Part shown: one piece after another, positions 1-6,611 of the stretch | How the letters are laid out: every line of letters begins with the position of its first letter | How positions within the stretch are numbered: position 1 is the first letter of the stretch | Assembly: GCA_002718935.1 (NCBI GenBank) | Contig: PBFV01000027.1 | Coordinates: 10,406 to 19,636, forward strand | DNA: 9,231 nt | From: Verrucomicrobiales bacterium | Lineage (GTDB): Bacteria; Verrucomicrobiota; Verrucomicrobiia; Limisphaerales; UBA1100 | Reading direction: 5' to 3' | Translations under genes and position numbers: made by a program | The notes under the pieces: generated by a model | Told to the model about the DNA's origin: nothing | Database searches by the model: none | The model's input: only the letters and a program-made list of their open reading frames with translations

Positions 1-2687
1 GCGCTATCCATCAGCGGCTTCCAGTTGGGCACCTCCGTCTCCGTGCCGTCGGCCCCGCGCACAGTGACCATCACCGGGGTGCCGCTGCTGGATTTCAGCT
101 GCTCGGCACGGGCCTCGAGATCCTTGCCGTTGGTGTACAGCATGTTGGCAATGTCGATCACCACGCGCACCCGGGTGGCGGCCCAGGCTTCGCGTTGTTC
201 CTCTGGGGTGGATTCGTTATTGAGCAGCACTTCCATCTCGTGCTGCACGTGTTGATCCTTGCCGAGGGCCTTGTTGGCGATGATTTGGTAGTATCGCACC
301 TCGCCGGTTTGGTAATAGGAAATGTCCTGATCATCCGCGCCGGTGCGTTCAATAAAATCCTCGGCGTGCTGGCTCATTTTTTTCCAGTTGTCCGTCCGGC
401 TTTGCTGTAGTTTGCGCAATTCATTGCGCATGCGATCCACGCGGGTGACATAGCTGGCGGGGCGCTCCTTGTTCTCGGCATCCAGCTGGGTCAACATTTC
501 GACCAGATTTTTTTCCTGCAACTCCAGCAGCACGATGCGGCTGCGGATTTTCTTGTTAGCCAAATGCAGTCCGCGCAACAGCTTTAGTTCAATCTGGTTC
601 GGATCAAATTCCTTCTGCTCGGAATTCAGCATGTTTTCATATTTTCCGTTGGCATCATTATAATCTTCAACGGTGCTTGCAGACTCGGACAACGTATCGG
701 CAATCAGACTACGAGCAACGAGGAAGATGCGGCCATAGCGCGTGAGGTTGTCGATTTTTTGCTGGACGGCCGCCTTGAGCACGTCCTGCGTTTTGTCTGT
801 GGCCAAATCCGGCCGCCCAATCTGTCGGTAAATCCATGCTTGTCGCAGGAAGATTTCCGGGATCAACGGGTCGGGCGGTCGTAGGTTGCCGGGAATGCCT
901 GGTTTGGCAAGGCGTTGCTCGTCTCTGGTGAGGCCCTCGGTGCGCACCACGTACTCCGTCCACAACTGCATGGCGCGGCTGAAATTCCGGATGATATCCA
1001 GCTGCAACGCATCGGATTGGCCGCGGTGCTCCTTGGCTTTCACGCGAAGGTCATGAGCCAGCGCGGGCAGGGCGGCCCCACGGCGGCGGTGGGATTCGAT
1101 GGCCAGTTTGATCTCGGCAATCTGGTCGGGTGTGGCGGTTGCGTACTTCGCTTTAAACTGTTTCAGCTCGGCCTCCATCTGGGTGATGGATTGGAATTTG
1201 TGCAGGGCACCCGCGGATTCGGCCCAGTCCGGCCATTGATTGTGATAGGTATCCGTGCCCCACGGTGCCCGGGCGGGCACGGTCAGGGATCCGGTGATCG
1301 GGGCTGCGGTGGGATCCACCGTATGCAGGGCATTGGTGAGGATGGAGATTTGCTGATTATTATACCAGGCTCGGCGCTCGAGATCTTTCGCGCGATCCTC
1401 GTTGTAATCCGCGCGGGCCAAGTGCTCCTGGGCAAGGGCCTTGAAAGACTCGGCCATGTGCTCATAATGCCCAGCCAGTGAGATGACGGCGCGCCGGCGC
1501 ACATCCAGCTTAATGGATTCGGAAGCGTCTGACTTGACGATTTTTTCGAGGCCGGAAAGGTAATTGGTGAGCGTGGCGGCGTCCACATTGCCGCGGGTGG
1601 CGCCGAAGTTGTTTTGTTCTTTCAGGATGGCGGCAGCCTTGCGGTTGGCGGCCAACAGGCTGTCGGGCGTGACGGTGAACTTGATGTTGGTGTCGTTCAC
1701 GCGGTACAGCTCGGTCAGATTGCTGTTGATGCCGGTCAAGTCCATCATCCACAACACTTCGCTGCGTTCATCCACTTGTTGTTTCCACGGGATGCGCTGC
1801 ATGTGCGTCTGCATGTGATCTTTCACACCCAGCTTGAAACCGGCGGTGAGCAGCACCTCCTTTTCACTGGTCAACTCCAGTGTACGCAGAACTCCGTAGG
1901 CGCGGTGCAGGATGGTTACCGGGGGGATGTTATCCTCGTCACCATCCATCCCGCGCTGCACCCAGGTGACCAGCTGCACCGTGTCATTGGGCAGCGGCAC
2001 GTTTTGGGCGTTGGTAAAATTCAAGGCGGGATCAGAGATCGCCTCGCTGTTGGAGGGGCGTCCGGTCAATGTGCCCTTGCCGGTGGTCACAGACTGGTGG
2101 TGTACGGTCAACACCAGATCGCGCGGCAGGCCGGAATCCAGTTCATTGGTCAGCGTGCGGTCGGTCACCACCACTCGTTGGTTGTTCAAAATGAGGTGAG
2201 AACCGGCCCGCAACTGTTCCTGCACCAGGGCCACACTCGCCTGCCGGGCCTCGACTCCCTCGGCGCGGTTCAGGCTGTTGAGCTGTTGCTCCCACTTGAG
2301 TGTGTGCCGGGCGCCTTCGATCTCCTCGACCACAATTTCCACGGACAACGCCTCGCCAATTCCGGCTGGCGGAGTAGCTGGAATAATCTGCCGCACTACG
2401 GCCTTTTTGCCGGTCAAAATAATCGCCGTGCCGGGTGATAATTCCGCCCATGGATTGGTCACACGGGTTAGGTGTCGGTTGAGCATTACCGGACTGCCGG
2501 CGCGCAATTGGCCGAGCGGGTTGATCACCCGGCTCACGGTCACGTCGCCAATGCTCAGGCCGTACTCTTCAAGTGGCGTGGGAATGCCCGGGATGTTCAG
2601 CGTAGATGGCCGTAGCTCTTCCGCGGCCGGCGCCGTAATGGTGGTCAGCCCGCAGGCCAGAATGAGTCGTGCCGTTTTCATCGTCAT
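1..2687 (-). CDS. Very large secreted helical/TPR-like protein, unknown function (3' end outside window)
   Basis: An uninterrupted frame of 895 codons runs from 2687 to the window edge with no stop; the C-terminus lies outside. I do not recognise a named family. The ATG at 2687 overlaps the previous stop as ATGA; a second ATG at 2681 (residue 3) is an alternative. Residues 1 to about 22 look like a signal peptide (MTMKTARLILACG, then a TAPAAEE cleavage region). C12 has a weak I-L-A-C lipobox, but hydrophobic residues follow it, so signal peptidase I is more likely. C12 is the only cysteine. Residues about 30-300 look beta-rich, with a repeated LRAGS..LN element at 61 and 159 and an acidic loop DGDEDN at 248-253. 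From about 310 the protein is mostly helical, with a TPR-like segment IPEIFLRQAWIYRQIGRPDL starting at 609, a coiled-coil-like stretch at about 699-780, and another paired-helix region near 783-830. Context implies a flagellum-associated periplasmic or outer-membrane protein, but no function is shown. Confidence 0.9.
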   Translation of the reverse strand, partial: MTMKTARLILACGLTTITAPAAEELRPSTLNIPGIPTPLEEYGLSIGDVTVSRVINPLGQLRAGSPVMLNRHLTRVTNPWAELSPGTAIILTGKKAVVRQIIPATPPAGIGEALSVEIVVEEIEGARHTLKWEQQLNSLNRAEGVEARQASVALVQEQLRAGSHLILNNQRVVVTDRTLTNELDSGLPRDLVLTVHHQSVTTGKGTLTGRPSNSEAISDPALNFTNAQNVPLPNDTVQLVTWVQRGMDGDEDNIPPVTILHRAYGVLRTLELTSEKEVLLTAGFKLGVKDHMQTHMQRIPWKQQVDERSEVLWMMDLTGINSNLTELYRVNDTNIKFTVTPDSLLAANRKAAAILKEQNNFGATRGNVDAATLTNYLSGLEKIVKSDASESIKLDVRRRAVISLAGHYEHMAESFKALAQEHLARADYNEDRAKDLERRAWYNNQQISILTNALHTVDPTAAPITGSLTVPARAPWGTDTYHNQWPDWAESAGALHKFQSITQMEAELKQFKAKYATATPDQIAEIKLAIESHRRRGAALPALAHDLRVKAKEHRGQSDALQLDIIRNFSRAMQLWTEYVVRTEGLTRDEQRLAKPGIPGNLRPPDPLIPEIFLRQAWIYRQIGRPDLATDKTQDVLKAAVQQKIDNLTRYGRIFLVARSLIADTLSESASTVEDYNDANGKYENMLNSEQKEFDPNQIELKLLRGLHLANKKIRSRIVLLELQEKNLVEMLTQLDAENKERPASYVTRVDRMRNELRKLQQSRTDNWKKMSQHAEDFIERTGADDQDISYYQTGEVRYYQIIANKALGKDQHVQHEMEVLLNNESTPEEQREAWAATRVRVVIDIANMLYTNGKDLEARAEQLKSSSGTPVMVTVRGADGTETEVPNWKPLMDS

Positions 2688-3319
2688 TTAATCTGGTAAG
2701 TGGACCGGCTGCCGCCCGGCTGCACCAGCGGGTTCAGCGCCGGCAGGGTAAAGAGCGATGAACCGTTGAGCATGATGCGGCTTTGGTAGGTGCCGTTGGC
2801 ATCCGCGTTGAAATAGCGCAGTATTTGCGGGTTCAAAAATGTACTTTGCGTTGCCTGTGGTAAACCCGGGATGGCTTGGACGCCCGGAACACCGGGCAAC
2901 ATGCCGGGCGCGGACATGATGGCCGGAGCGGGAATCAGCGGTGTCACTGCCTCGACGATAAAGCGGGGTTGGCCACTGGGCACGCCGCCGCCGGGAATCA
3001 TGGCTGGCGGCGGACCGGCTTGCGCTGGATTGAGCGGTTGCGCGGGATTACCGGCCGCCAGCGCCATGGGCTGGGGATCCGGCGTGATGGGCAGCGGCGG
3101 CAGCGCGTAAGCCGGCGGCCGTGTATTGCGCGCACTGCGCAGCTTGAATGGCGCGCCGCGCAGCAGGTAACCCAGCCGGGGTTTGGGCGGGACCACGATG
3201 CCTTCTGTTGAGGCAGTCTTCGGTGGCACAGCTACCTCGTCTGCGGTGGCCGGCAACAATACTGCCGCCGCCAAGAGACCGGCGGCCACGCGGGTGAGAT
3301 TGTAAGGCGCTGTGTTCAT
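2684..3319 (-). CDS. Proline-rich secreted protein of unknown function
   Basis: A protein of 211 residues; I do not recognise the family. The start at 3319 is chosen because a GAGGGG lies 8 bases upstream, the stop of flgN overlaps it (TGATG), and it places a signal peptide at the N-terminus (R10, then VAAGLLAAAVLLPATA, likely cleaved near residue 27). The mature part holds two VPPK motifs (31-34 and 43-46), then a long low-complexity stretch at about 68-154 with many P, A and G, including PPP at 103-105 and spaced PG dipeptides at 138-152 (GMLPGVPGVQAIPGLP). By my count 37 of 211 residues are proline. The last 50 residues are less biased: LRYFNADANGTYQSRIMLNG, then a hydrophobic and polar tail ending STYQIK, which may be a small beta-rich module. 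There is no cysteine and no lipobox. Such composition suits an extended periplasmic or envelope-spanning linker; that role is inferred. Its TGA stop overlaps the next start as ATGA, so it is probably made together with flgN and the giant protein. Confidence 0.85.
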   Translation of the reverse strand: MNTAPYNLTRVAAGLLAAAVLLPATADEVAVPPKTASTEGIVVPPKPRLGYLLRGAPFKLRSARNTRPPAYALPPLPITPDPQPMALAAGNPAQPLNPAQAGPPPAMIPGGGVPSGQPRFIVEAVTPLIPAPAIMSAPGMLPGVPGVQAIPGLPQATQSTFLNPQILRYFNADANGTYQSRIMLNGSSLFTLPALNPLVQPGGSRSTYQIK

Positions 3320-3822
3320 CAAATAATCCCCTCGTACAACGTGCTGGGCGGCGGGGTTACGGGCGAGACCTGCCCGCCGCGGCCGTAGGTGCCGGCCACG
3401 CCGCCTGCGCTCGGGAACATTCCCTGCATGATCTTTTGCATAAGATCCAATGAGCGCTTCAACAACATGTGGTTTTGCCGCAGCCATTTTTGGATGCGCT
3501 GCAGCATTTGATTAATTTCTTCCACCAACGCCTCAAGCAGCGGCCGCACTTCCTCGGGCAGCTCGTCGGTCATTTGGCGAAATGTCATTTCCGGGGTGCC
3601 GCCGACGGTTTGCACGAGCTGGGCGCGGGCGGCTTCGCGGGCGCCGCGGGCGGCGGCCACTTTTTCCATTTGCTCATTCACTGCATTGAGGTTGAGCAAC
3701 AGCTCGTTGGCCGCACGGTTGATAATCAGCTCCTGCTGCTCCTGCATGAGCGCCAACACCTCACCATACTGCGTGAGCTCCTCGCGCAGCGCGGCAATCA
3801 GATTGTTTAACGGCTCATTCAT
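3319..3822 (-). CDS. flgN: FlgN-like flagellar export chaperone
   Basis: A protein of 167 residues, almost wholly helical for the first 135 or so. FlgN is the cytoplasmic chaperone that holds FlgK and FlgL unfolded and delivers them to the export gate. What is seen: helix 1 with LNNLIAALREELTQYGEVLALMQEQQELI at the N-terminus, an N-E-L-L-L-N-L-N-A-V-N-E-Q-M-E-K helix, and a third helix rich in L/M around 90-132. This matches the FlgN family pattern (L-x-x-L-x-x-E-x-x-x-Y-x-x-L-L-x-L-x-x-x-Q, then A-x-x-L-x-x-L). Residues from about 135 onward are a Gly/Pro-rich tail ending STLYEGII that typical FlgN lacks, so it is longer than E. coli FlgN (138). There is no signal peptide and no cysteine. 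The start overlaps the flgJ stop by four bases (ATGA), and the stop overlaps the next start as TGATG. Position near flgK and flgL supports the call; sequence identity in this family is low, so a generic helical chaperone remains possible. Confidence 0.8.
   Translation of the reverse strand: MNEPLNNLIAALREELTQYGEVLALMQEQQELIINRAANELLLNLNAVNEQMEKVAAARGAREAARAQLVQTVGGTPEMTFRQMTDELPEEVRPLLEALVEEINQMLQRIQKWLRQNHMLLKRSLDLMQKIMQGMFPSAGGVAGTYGRGGQVSPVTPPPSTLYEGII
3328..3333 (-). promoter_or_regulatory. Strong Shine-Dalgarno for the proline-rich secreted protein, inside flgN
   Basis: GAGGGG on the minus strand, ending 8 bases before the ATG at 3319. It lies within the last codons of flgN. It decides the start of the next gene: the reading frame is open for 56 more codons upstream, but that extension overlaps flgN and would bury the signal peptide. 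Confidence 0.75.
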
Positions 3823-4178
3823 TTCTCATCCGGGGTCTCAACGGCCTCGGCCTTTTTCAACTCATCGGTCAGGTGGCGCGGCATCAGTTGCTGGCGAAAA
3901 GCCTGGGACAGGCCGAACTCGCCGGTGCGGCTGATGGTATCGGCCAGCGTGTTCACAATCATGTCCTGATACACGCCCCGCTGGGCGGCGTTCATTCCCT
4001 CATTGGAGCTGAACATCGGCTTGGTGGCTTCACTCAAAAATTGTCGCAGTAAAATTGCCTCAAAGTGGCGCGCCACCTCACCAACTTTTTGCGGCTCCGT
4101 CAACTGGCGATTCTGCGCCAACTGCTCCACCGCGAGGTGGTTGGCGCTCATCGTCTGCATGTTAATCGGGACGGCCAT
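3819..4178 (-). CDS. flgJ: FlgJ-type rod-binding protein, single domain (no muramidase)
   Basis: A protein of 119 residues that matches only the N-terminal rod-binding domain of FlgJ, the rod cap. The diagnostic segment is VARHFEAILLRQFLSEATKPMF at about 35-56, then a region with G-V-Y-Q-D-M at 68-73 and the ISRTGEFGLSQAFRQQL end at 82-98; compare the enterobacterial pattern of E-x-x-F-x-x-M-L-K-x-M, then Y-x-x-M-x-x-x-x-x-x-x-x-x-x-x-x-x-G-L-G-L-A. The glycosidase domain of two-domain FlgJ is absent, so another enzyme outside the window must open the peptidoglycan for the rod. The tail after 100 is charged (DELKKAEAVE). The ATG at 4178 has no Shine-Dalgarno sequence in the 17-base gap from flgL; a second in-frame ATG at residue 7 is possible. 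Its TGA stop overlaps the flgN start as ATGA. Finding flgJ after flgKL, not directly after flgI, is a departure from the order in enterobacteria. Confidence 0.88.
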   Translation of the reverse strand: MAVPINMQTMSANHLAVEQLAQNRQLTEPQKVGEVARHFEAILLRQFLSEATKPMFSSNEGMNAAQRGVYQDMIVNTLADTISRTGEFGLSQAFRQQLMPRHLTDELKKAEAVETPDEK

Positions 4179-4195
4179 CGTTAAAATAATATCGC

Positions 4196-5152
4196 TTATC
4201 GAATGTAATCCAGCAACGACGTTTTCAGCAGGGTTCCACCGGCCTGAAGCGCGGCGGTGTAGGCGTTTTGGATCTCGTTCAGGCGCACCAGGCTGTCGGC
4301 GAGGTCCACATCCACCTCATTGGAAACCAGCGGTTCAATGGCCTCCACCTGTTGCTTGGTGATGGCCTCGGAGGTGTCCAGCCGCGAAAGCGTCGCGCCA
4401 ATGCTGCTGAAGTGATCGATAAAATTCACCTCATCCTTGTCCAGATTGGCGGAAACGGTCGTCTTGATCGTGTCCAACGCGGCGTTGTTTTGGTCCTTTG
4501 TCAGGCTGGTGTCCGCCGCCGTGGTGAGGTTGTCGCGCAGGGCAATGAGGTTGGTGATAAAGTCCGAACCGTTCTGCGTGTTCTTCAACACGCCGCCGGC
4601 GCCTTCGGCGCTGTAATTGGCATTTACTGCCGCACTGGGCGCTATGTCCACCTGAATACTGTTGGCGTTGCCGGTAAAGGTGACGCCGGTGATCTGGCCG
4701 TCGGCATCGCGCGTGGGATTGTACGCGGCGGTCTTGGCGTTGGTGCCAGAAAAAATGTAAACGTCGCGATGCTGGGTGTTCGAGAGCCGCACTGCTTCCT
4801 CCAGCAATTGATCCACCTCCTTGGCATAAGCGGAGATGGCGGTGTGGCCCTTGGTGCCGTCGGCAAGCGCGGCCAGTTCGGAGGCCCGGTCGCTCAGGCG
4901 CTTGAGCGAGTTAGTGGTGGAATAAACCACGTTGGCGTTCTCGCGCAGCGTGTTGATGTTGTCCTGATACTGGGTGAGCATGCTGCGCTCAGTGCGCAGG
5001 TCCAGCACACGACGCATTGCCTTGGGATCATCACTGGCAGTGGTGACGCGTTGACCGGTAGTGATCTGCTGCTGTAGGCGCAGCTGGTGCTCGGCCAGCT
5101 TGCGCATTTGTAGCTTAAGGTCGTATGAAAAATTGTTTGAGGATACGCGCAT
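4196..5152 (-). CDS. flgL: FlgL, hook-filament junction protein 3 (HAP3)
   Basis: A protein of 318 residues, the same size as E. coli FlgL (317). FlgL forms the ring that adapts the junction to the flagellin filament and is secreted by the flagellar export system. The N-terminal flagellin-type helices are clear: LRLQQQITTGQRVTTASDDP at about 24-43, then the long helix with RASELAALA. VYIFSGTNAKTAAY marks the start of the exposed domain. The C-terminal D0/D1 region contains IGATLSRLDTSEA, VSNEVDVDLADSLVRLNEIQ and an ending SLLDYIR. The V-D-L-A and terminal L-D-Y motifs distinguish FlgL from plain flagellin, which usually ends S-L-L-x or L-L-Q. There are no cysteines. It lies 8 bases after flgK; a weak AGG sits 7 bases before the ATG. 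It is a likely client of the FlgN chaperone encoded two genes downstream. Confidence 0.94.
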   Translation of the reverse strand: MRVSSNNFSYDLKLQMRKLAEHQLRLQQQITTGQRVTTASDDPKAMRRVLDLRTERSMLTQYQDNINTLRENANVVYSTTNSLKRLSDRASELAALADGTKGHTAISAYAKEVDQLLEEAVRLSNTQHRDVYIFSGTNAKTAAYNPTRDADGQITGVTFTGNANSIQVDIAPSAAVNANYSAEGAGGVLKNTQNGSDFITNLIALRDNLTTAADTSLTKDQNNAALDTIKTTVSANLDKDEVNFIDHFSSIGATLSRLDTSEAITKQQVEAIEPLVSNEVDVDLADSLVRLNEIQNAYTAALQAGGTLLKTSLLDYIR

Positions 5153-5160
5153 CAGTCTAC

Positions 5161-6576
5161 CTATCGTTGCATATTAATGACGTCTCCCATCAGCTTATCC
5201 ATGGTGGTGATCAGCCGCGCCGAGGCCTGGAAGGCGCGCTGATAAATCACGAGGTTGGCCACCTCTTCATCAATCGAGACGCCCTGCACAGAGTCCCGCT
5301 GTTTCTCCAGCATCGTCTGCACGGCGTGCTGATCCTTAAGCTGGGTGTCGGTCAACGCCATGTCCTGGCCAAAGCGGCTGATGGTGTTGCCGTAGTGTTC
5401 GGAAAAAGTCATGCTGCCTAGGCCGGTAACCACCGTATTGCCCAGCGCGGCGATGGAACGGATCACCCCGTTGTCACCCACTTCCGCCGTGCTGGCGGCC
5501 TGCAGCTTACGCGGATCATCAATGAGGTCGGAATTCACGCTGATATCCGAGGCATTTGTGCCAGTAAAAAACACGCGCGTGTTGTCGTTGGTGCCAGTGA
5601 GGTCATAACCGGTTTGGTGTAGCGAATTCACTTGTCCGATGAGTGAAGTGGCCAGCGTGTTTAGTCGGTCTTGCAAATCTGTGATGGAGTTATCTCTCAC
5701 ATCAATCAACCCTTTGAGTGAGCCCGATTTCAACTCAATCGGATCGCCATTCGCCTCAGCCAATGAATGCATGCCATTTGCGTCTGTCGCCAGTTGCACG
5801 GAATTGGTCATTGCGTTTGCAGTTACCATTTCCACCCCATCTACAAATACGCTCAGCTTGCCATCGCCATTTGTTGACGTGCTTATATTAACGTATTGTG
5901 AGAGCTCCTCGAGGCTATGCTGCATTGCGTCGCGCACCTCGTTGGCGGCACCTTCAACTAGTTCGGTATTGCCGATGGACGCTGCGAGGTAGGCCACTTC
6001 CTCAAGCTTGACATTAATATTGGTGATTTCGTCGGATACTTCTTCGTTAACACTTTTCCGCAAATCAGTGAGTCGGCGATCTAAGGCATTAAACTTGTCC
6101 GAGAGCTTTTGCGCGTTAAATAGGGCCGTCTGTCGTTCGGCCGTGCTAGTTGGGTTAGCGCTTAGCGCTTGGAATGAGTTGAAAAGCCCCGTTAAACCCT
6201 CGGCAACGCCATATTGGCTGTAAGATTCGCCTGCATCAATATTCTGCCGGTCAATTGTTTGGCCCAGAGCGGTTTCAGCCCGCCGTAACTGGCGTTGCTT
6301 AGCTTCCAAATAGGCCGTTACGCTCTTTTCAGATACAAGCGCTTTGTCGATGGCATAGTCACGGATTTGCTCTAGACGAGCTACTTCTGACCCGGATCCC
6401 TGCGGCCCTTTATCTGTGGGGATGGCTACCGCTGCAGAGATTTTTACGCGTTGCCGTGCATAAATGGGATTAGAAGCATTGGCCAAGTTATGACCGGCAA
6501 TTTCGGCGCCCTGGCGCGCGGTTTGCATCGCATTCCGCGCCATTTCCATGGTTCCTAATAAGCCTAGTCCTGACAT
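5161..6576 (-). CDS. flgK: FlgK, hook-filament junction protein 1 (HAP1)
   Basis: A protein of 471 residues. FlgK forms the first ring of the junction between hook and filament; it is exported through the flagellar type III channel, so it has no Sec signal peptide. The N-terminal rod/hook/HAP motif is at about 28-44, GHNLANASNPIYARQRV, close to the family pattern G-H-N-I-A-N-x-x-x-P-G-Y-S-R-Q. The C-terminal part, about 432-468, carries the matching hallmark SIDEEVANLVIYQRAFQASA followed by a helix through VINM. The middle is long and variable, as expected for the exposed domains; it includes an F-V-D-G-V-E-M strand pair and an L-x-x-L-I-D-V-R-D segment typical of FlgK. It is shorter than the E. 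coli protein (547), which fits reduced outer domains. There are no cysteines. It is followed 8 bases later by flgL. GC content is lower in the first two thirds of the coding sequence than in its 3' end. Confidence 0.95.
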   Translation of the reverse strand: MSGLGLLGTMEMARNAMQTARQGAEIAGHNLANASNPIYARQRVKISAAVAIPTDKGPQGSGSEVARLEQIRDYAIDKALVSEKSVTAYLEAKQRQLRRAETALGQTIDRQNIDAGESYSQYGVAEGLTGLFNSFQALSANPTSTAERQTALFNAQKLSDKFNALDRRLTDLRKSVNEEVSDEITNINVKLEEVAYLAASIGNTELVEGAANEVRDAMQHSLEELSQYVNISTSTNGDGKLSVFVDGVEMVTANAMTNSVQLATDANGMHSLAEANGDPIELKSGSLKGLIDVRDNSITDLQDRLNTLATSLIGQVNSLHQTGYDLTGTNDNTRVFFTGTNASDISVNSDLIDDPRKLQAASTAEVGDNGVIRSIAALGNTVVTGLGSMTFSEHYGNTISRFGQDMALTDTQLKDQHAVQTMLEKQRDSVQGVSIDEEVANLVIYQRAFQASARLITTMDKLMGDVINMQR

Positions 6577-6611
6577 CTTATCTTAAATGTTAAAATTAAT
6601 TTTCAATGAGT
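6577..6611 (-). other. AT-rich flgI-flgK spacer with a 12-base palindrome
   Basis: This 35-base gap is the longest in the window. It is strongly AT-rich and holds the perfect palindrome AAAATTAATTTT (6592-6603). No Shine-Dalgarno sequence precedes the flgK ATG. A TTGAAA and a TAAGAT can be read on the minus strand, but with a 15-base gap and only 3 bases between TAAGAT and the start codon, a promoter for flgK is unlikely. An AT-rich, weakly structured leader that aids ribosome entry is the simpler reading. Confidence 0.5.

Noticed and set aside
915..1481. Plus-strand open frame of 188 codons
   Set aside because: Antisense to the giant gene in high-GC sequence; no family features and no ribosome binding site that stands out.
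1614..2438. Plus-strand open frame of 274 codons
   Set aside because: It lies antisense within the continuous 895-codon minus-strand gene. Its translation is rich in H, G, Q and R in the manner of a shadow frame, with no domain or signal peptide.
2651..2687. Giant protein as a lipoprotein at C12
   Set aside because: The hydrophobic core before C12 is very short (L-I-L-A) and hydrophobic residues continue after it. A type I cleavage after the A-P-A-A region is a better fit, though not proven.
2850..3110. GC-rich repeats as a tandem DNA repeat or CRISPR-like array
   Set aside because: The repeated CCGG-type words are explained by Pro/Gly/Ala codons of the secreted protein; unit length and spacing are not regular.
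3320..3487. A 56-codon upstream extension of the proline-rich secreted protein
   Set aside because: It would overlap flgN in another frame and place a basic Arg-rich segment before the signal peptide. The strong GAGGGG site and TGATG overlap favour the start at 3319.
4268..5077. Plus-strand open frame of 269 codons opposite flgL
   Set aside because: flgL is certain on the other strand. The translation looks like the complement of FlgL codons (many V, G, R, H) with no recognisable motif.
4196..5152. FlgL read as a flagellin
   Set aside because: The V-D-L-A-D segment, the L-L-D-Y-I-R ending, the size of 318 residues and the place directly after flgK favour FlgL.
6592..6603. Perfect palindrome AAAATTAATTTT as an operator
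   Set aside because: Short all-A/T palindromes are expected by chance in a very AT-rich spacer, and no second copy supports a regulator site.
6577..6611. Possible promoter (TTGAAA ... TAAGAT) before flgK
   Set aside because: The gap is 15 bases and the would-be -10 box ends 3 bases before the start codon, so transcription would begin inside flgK. AT-rich sequence yields such matches by chance.
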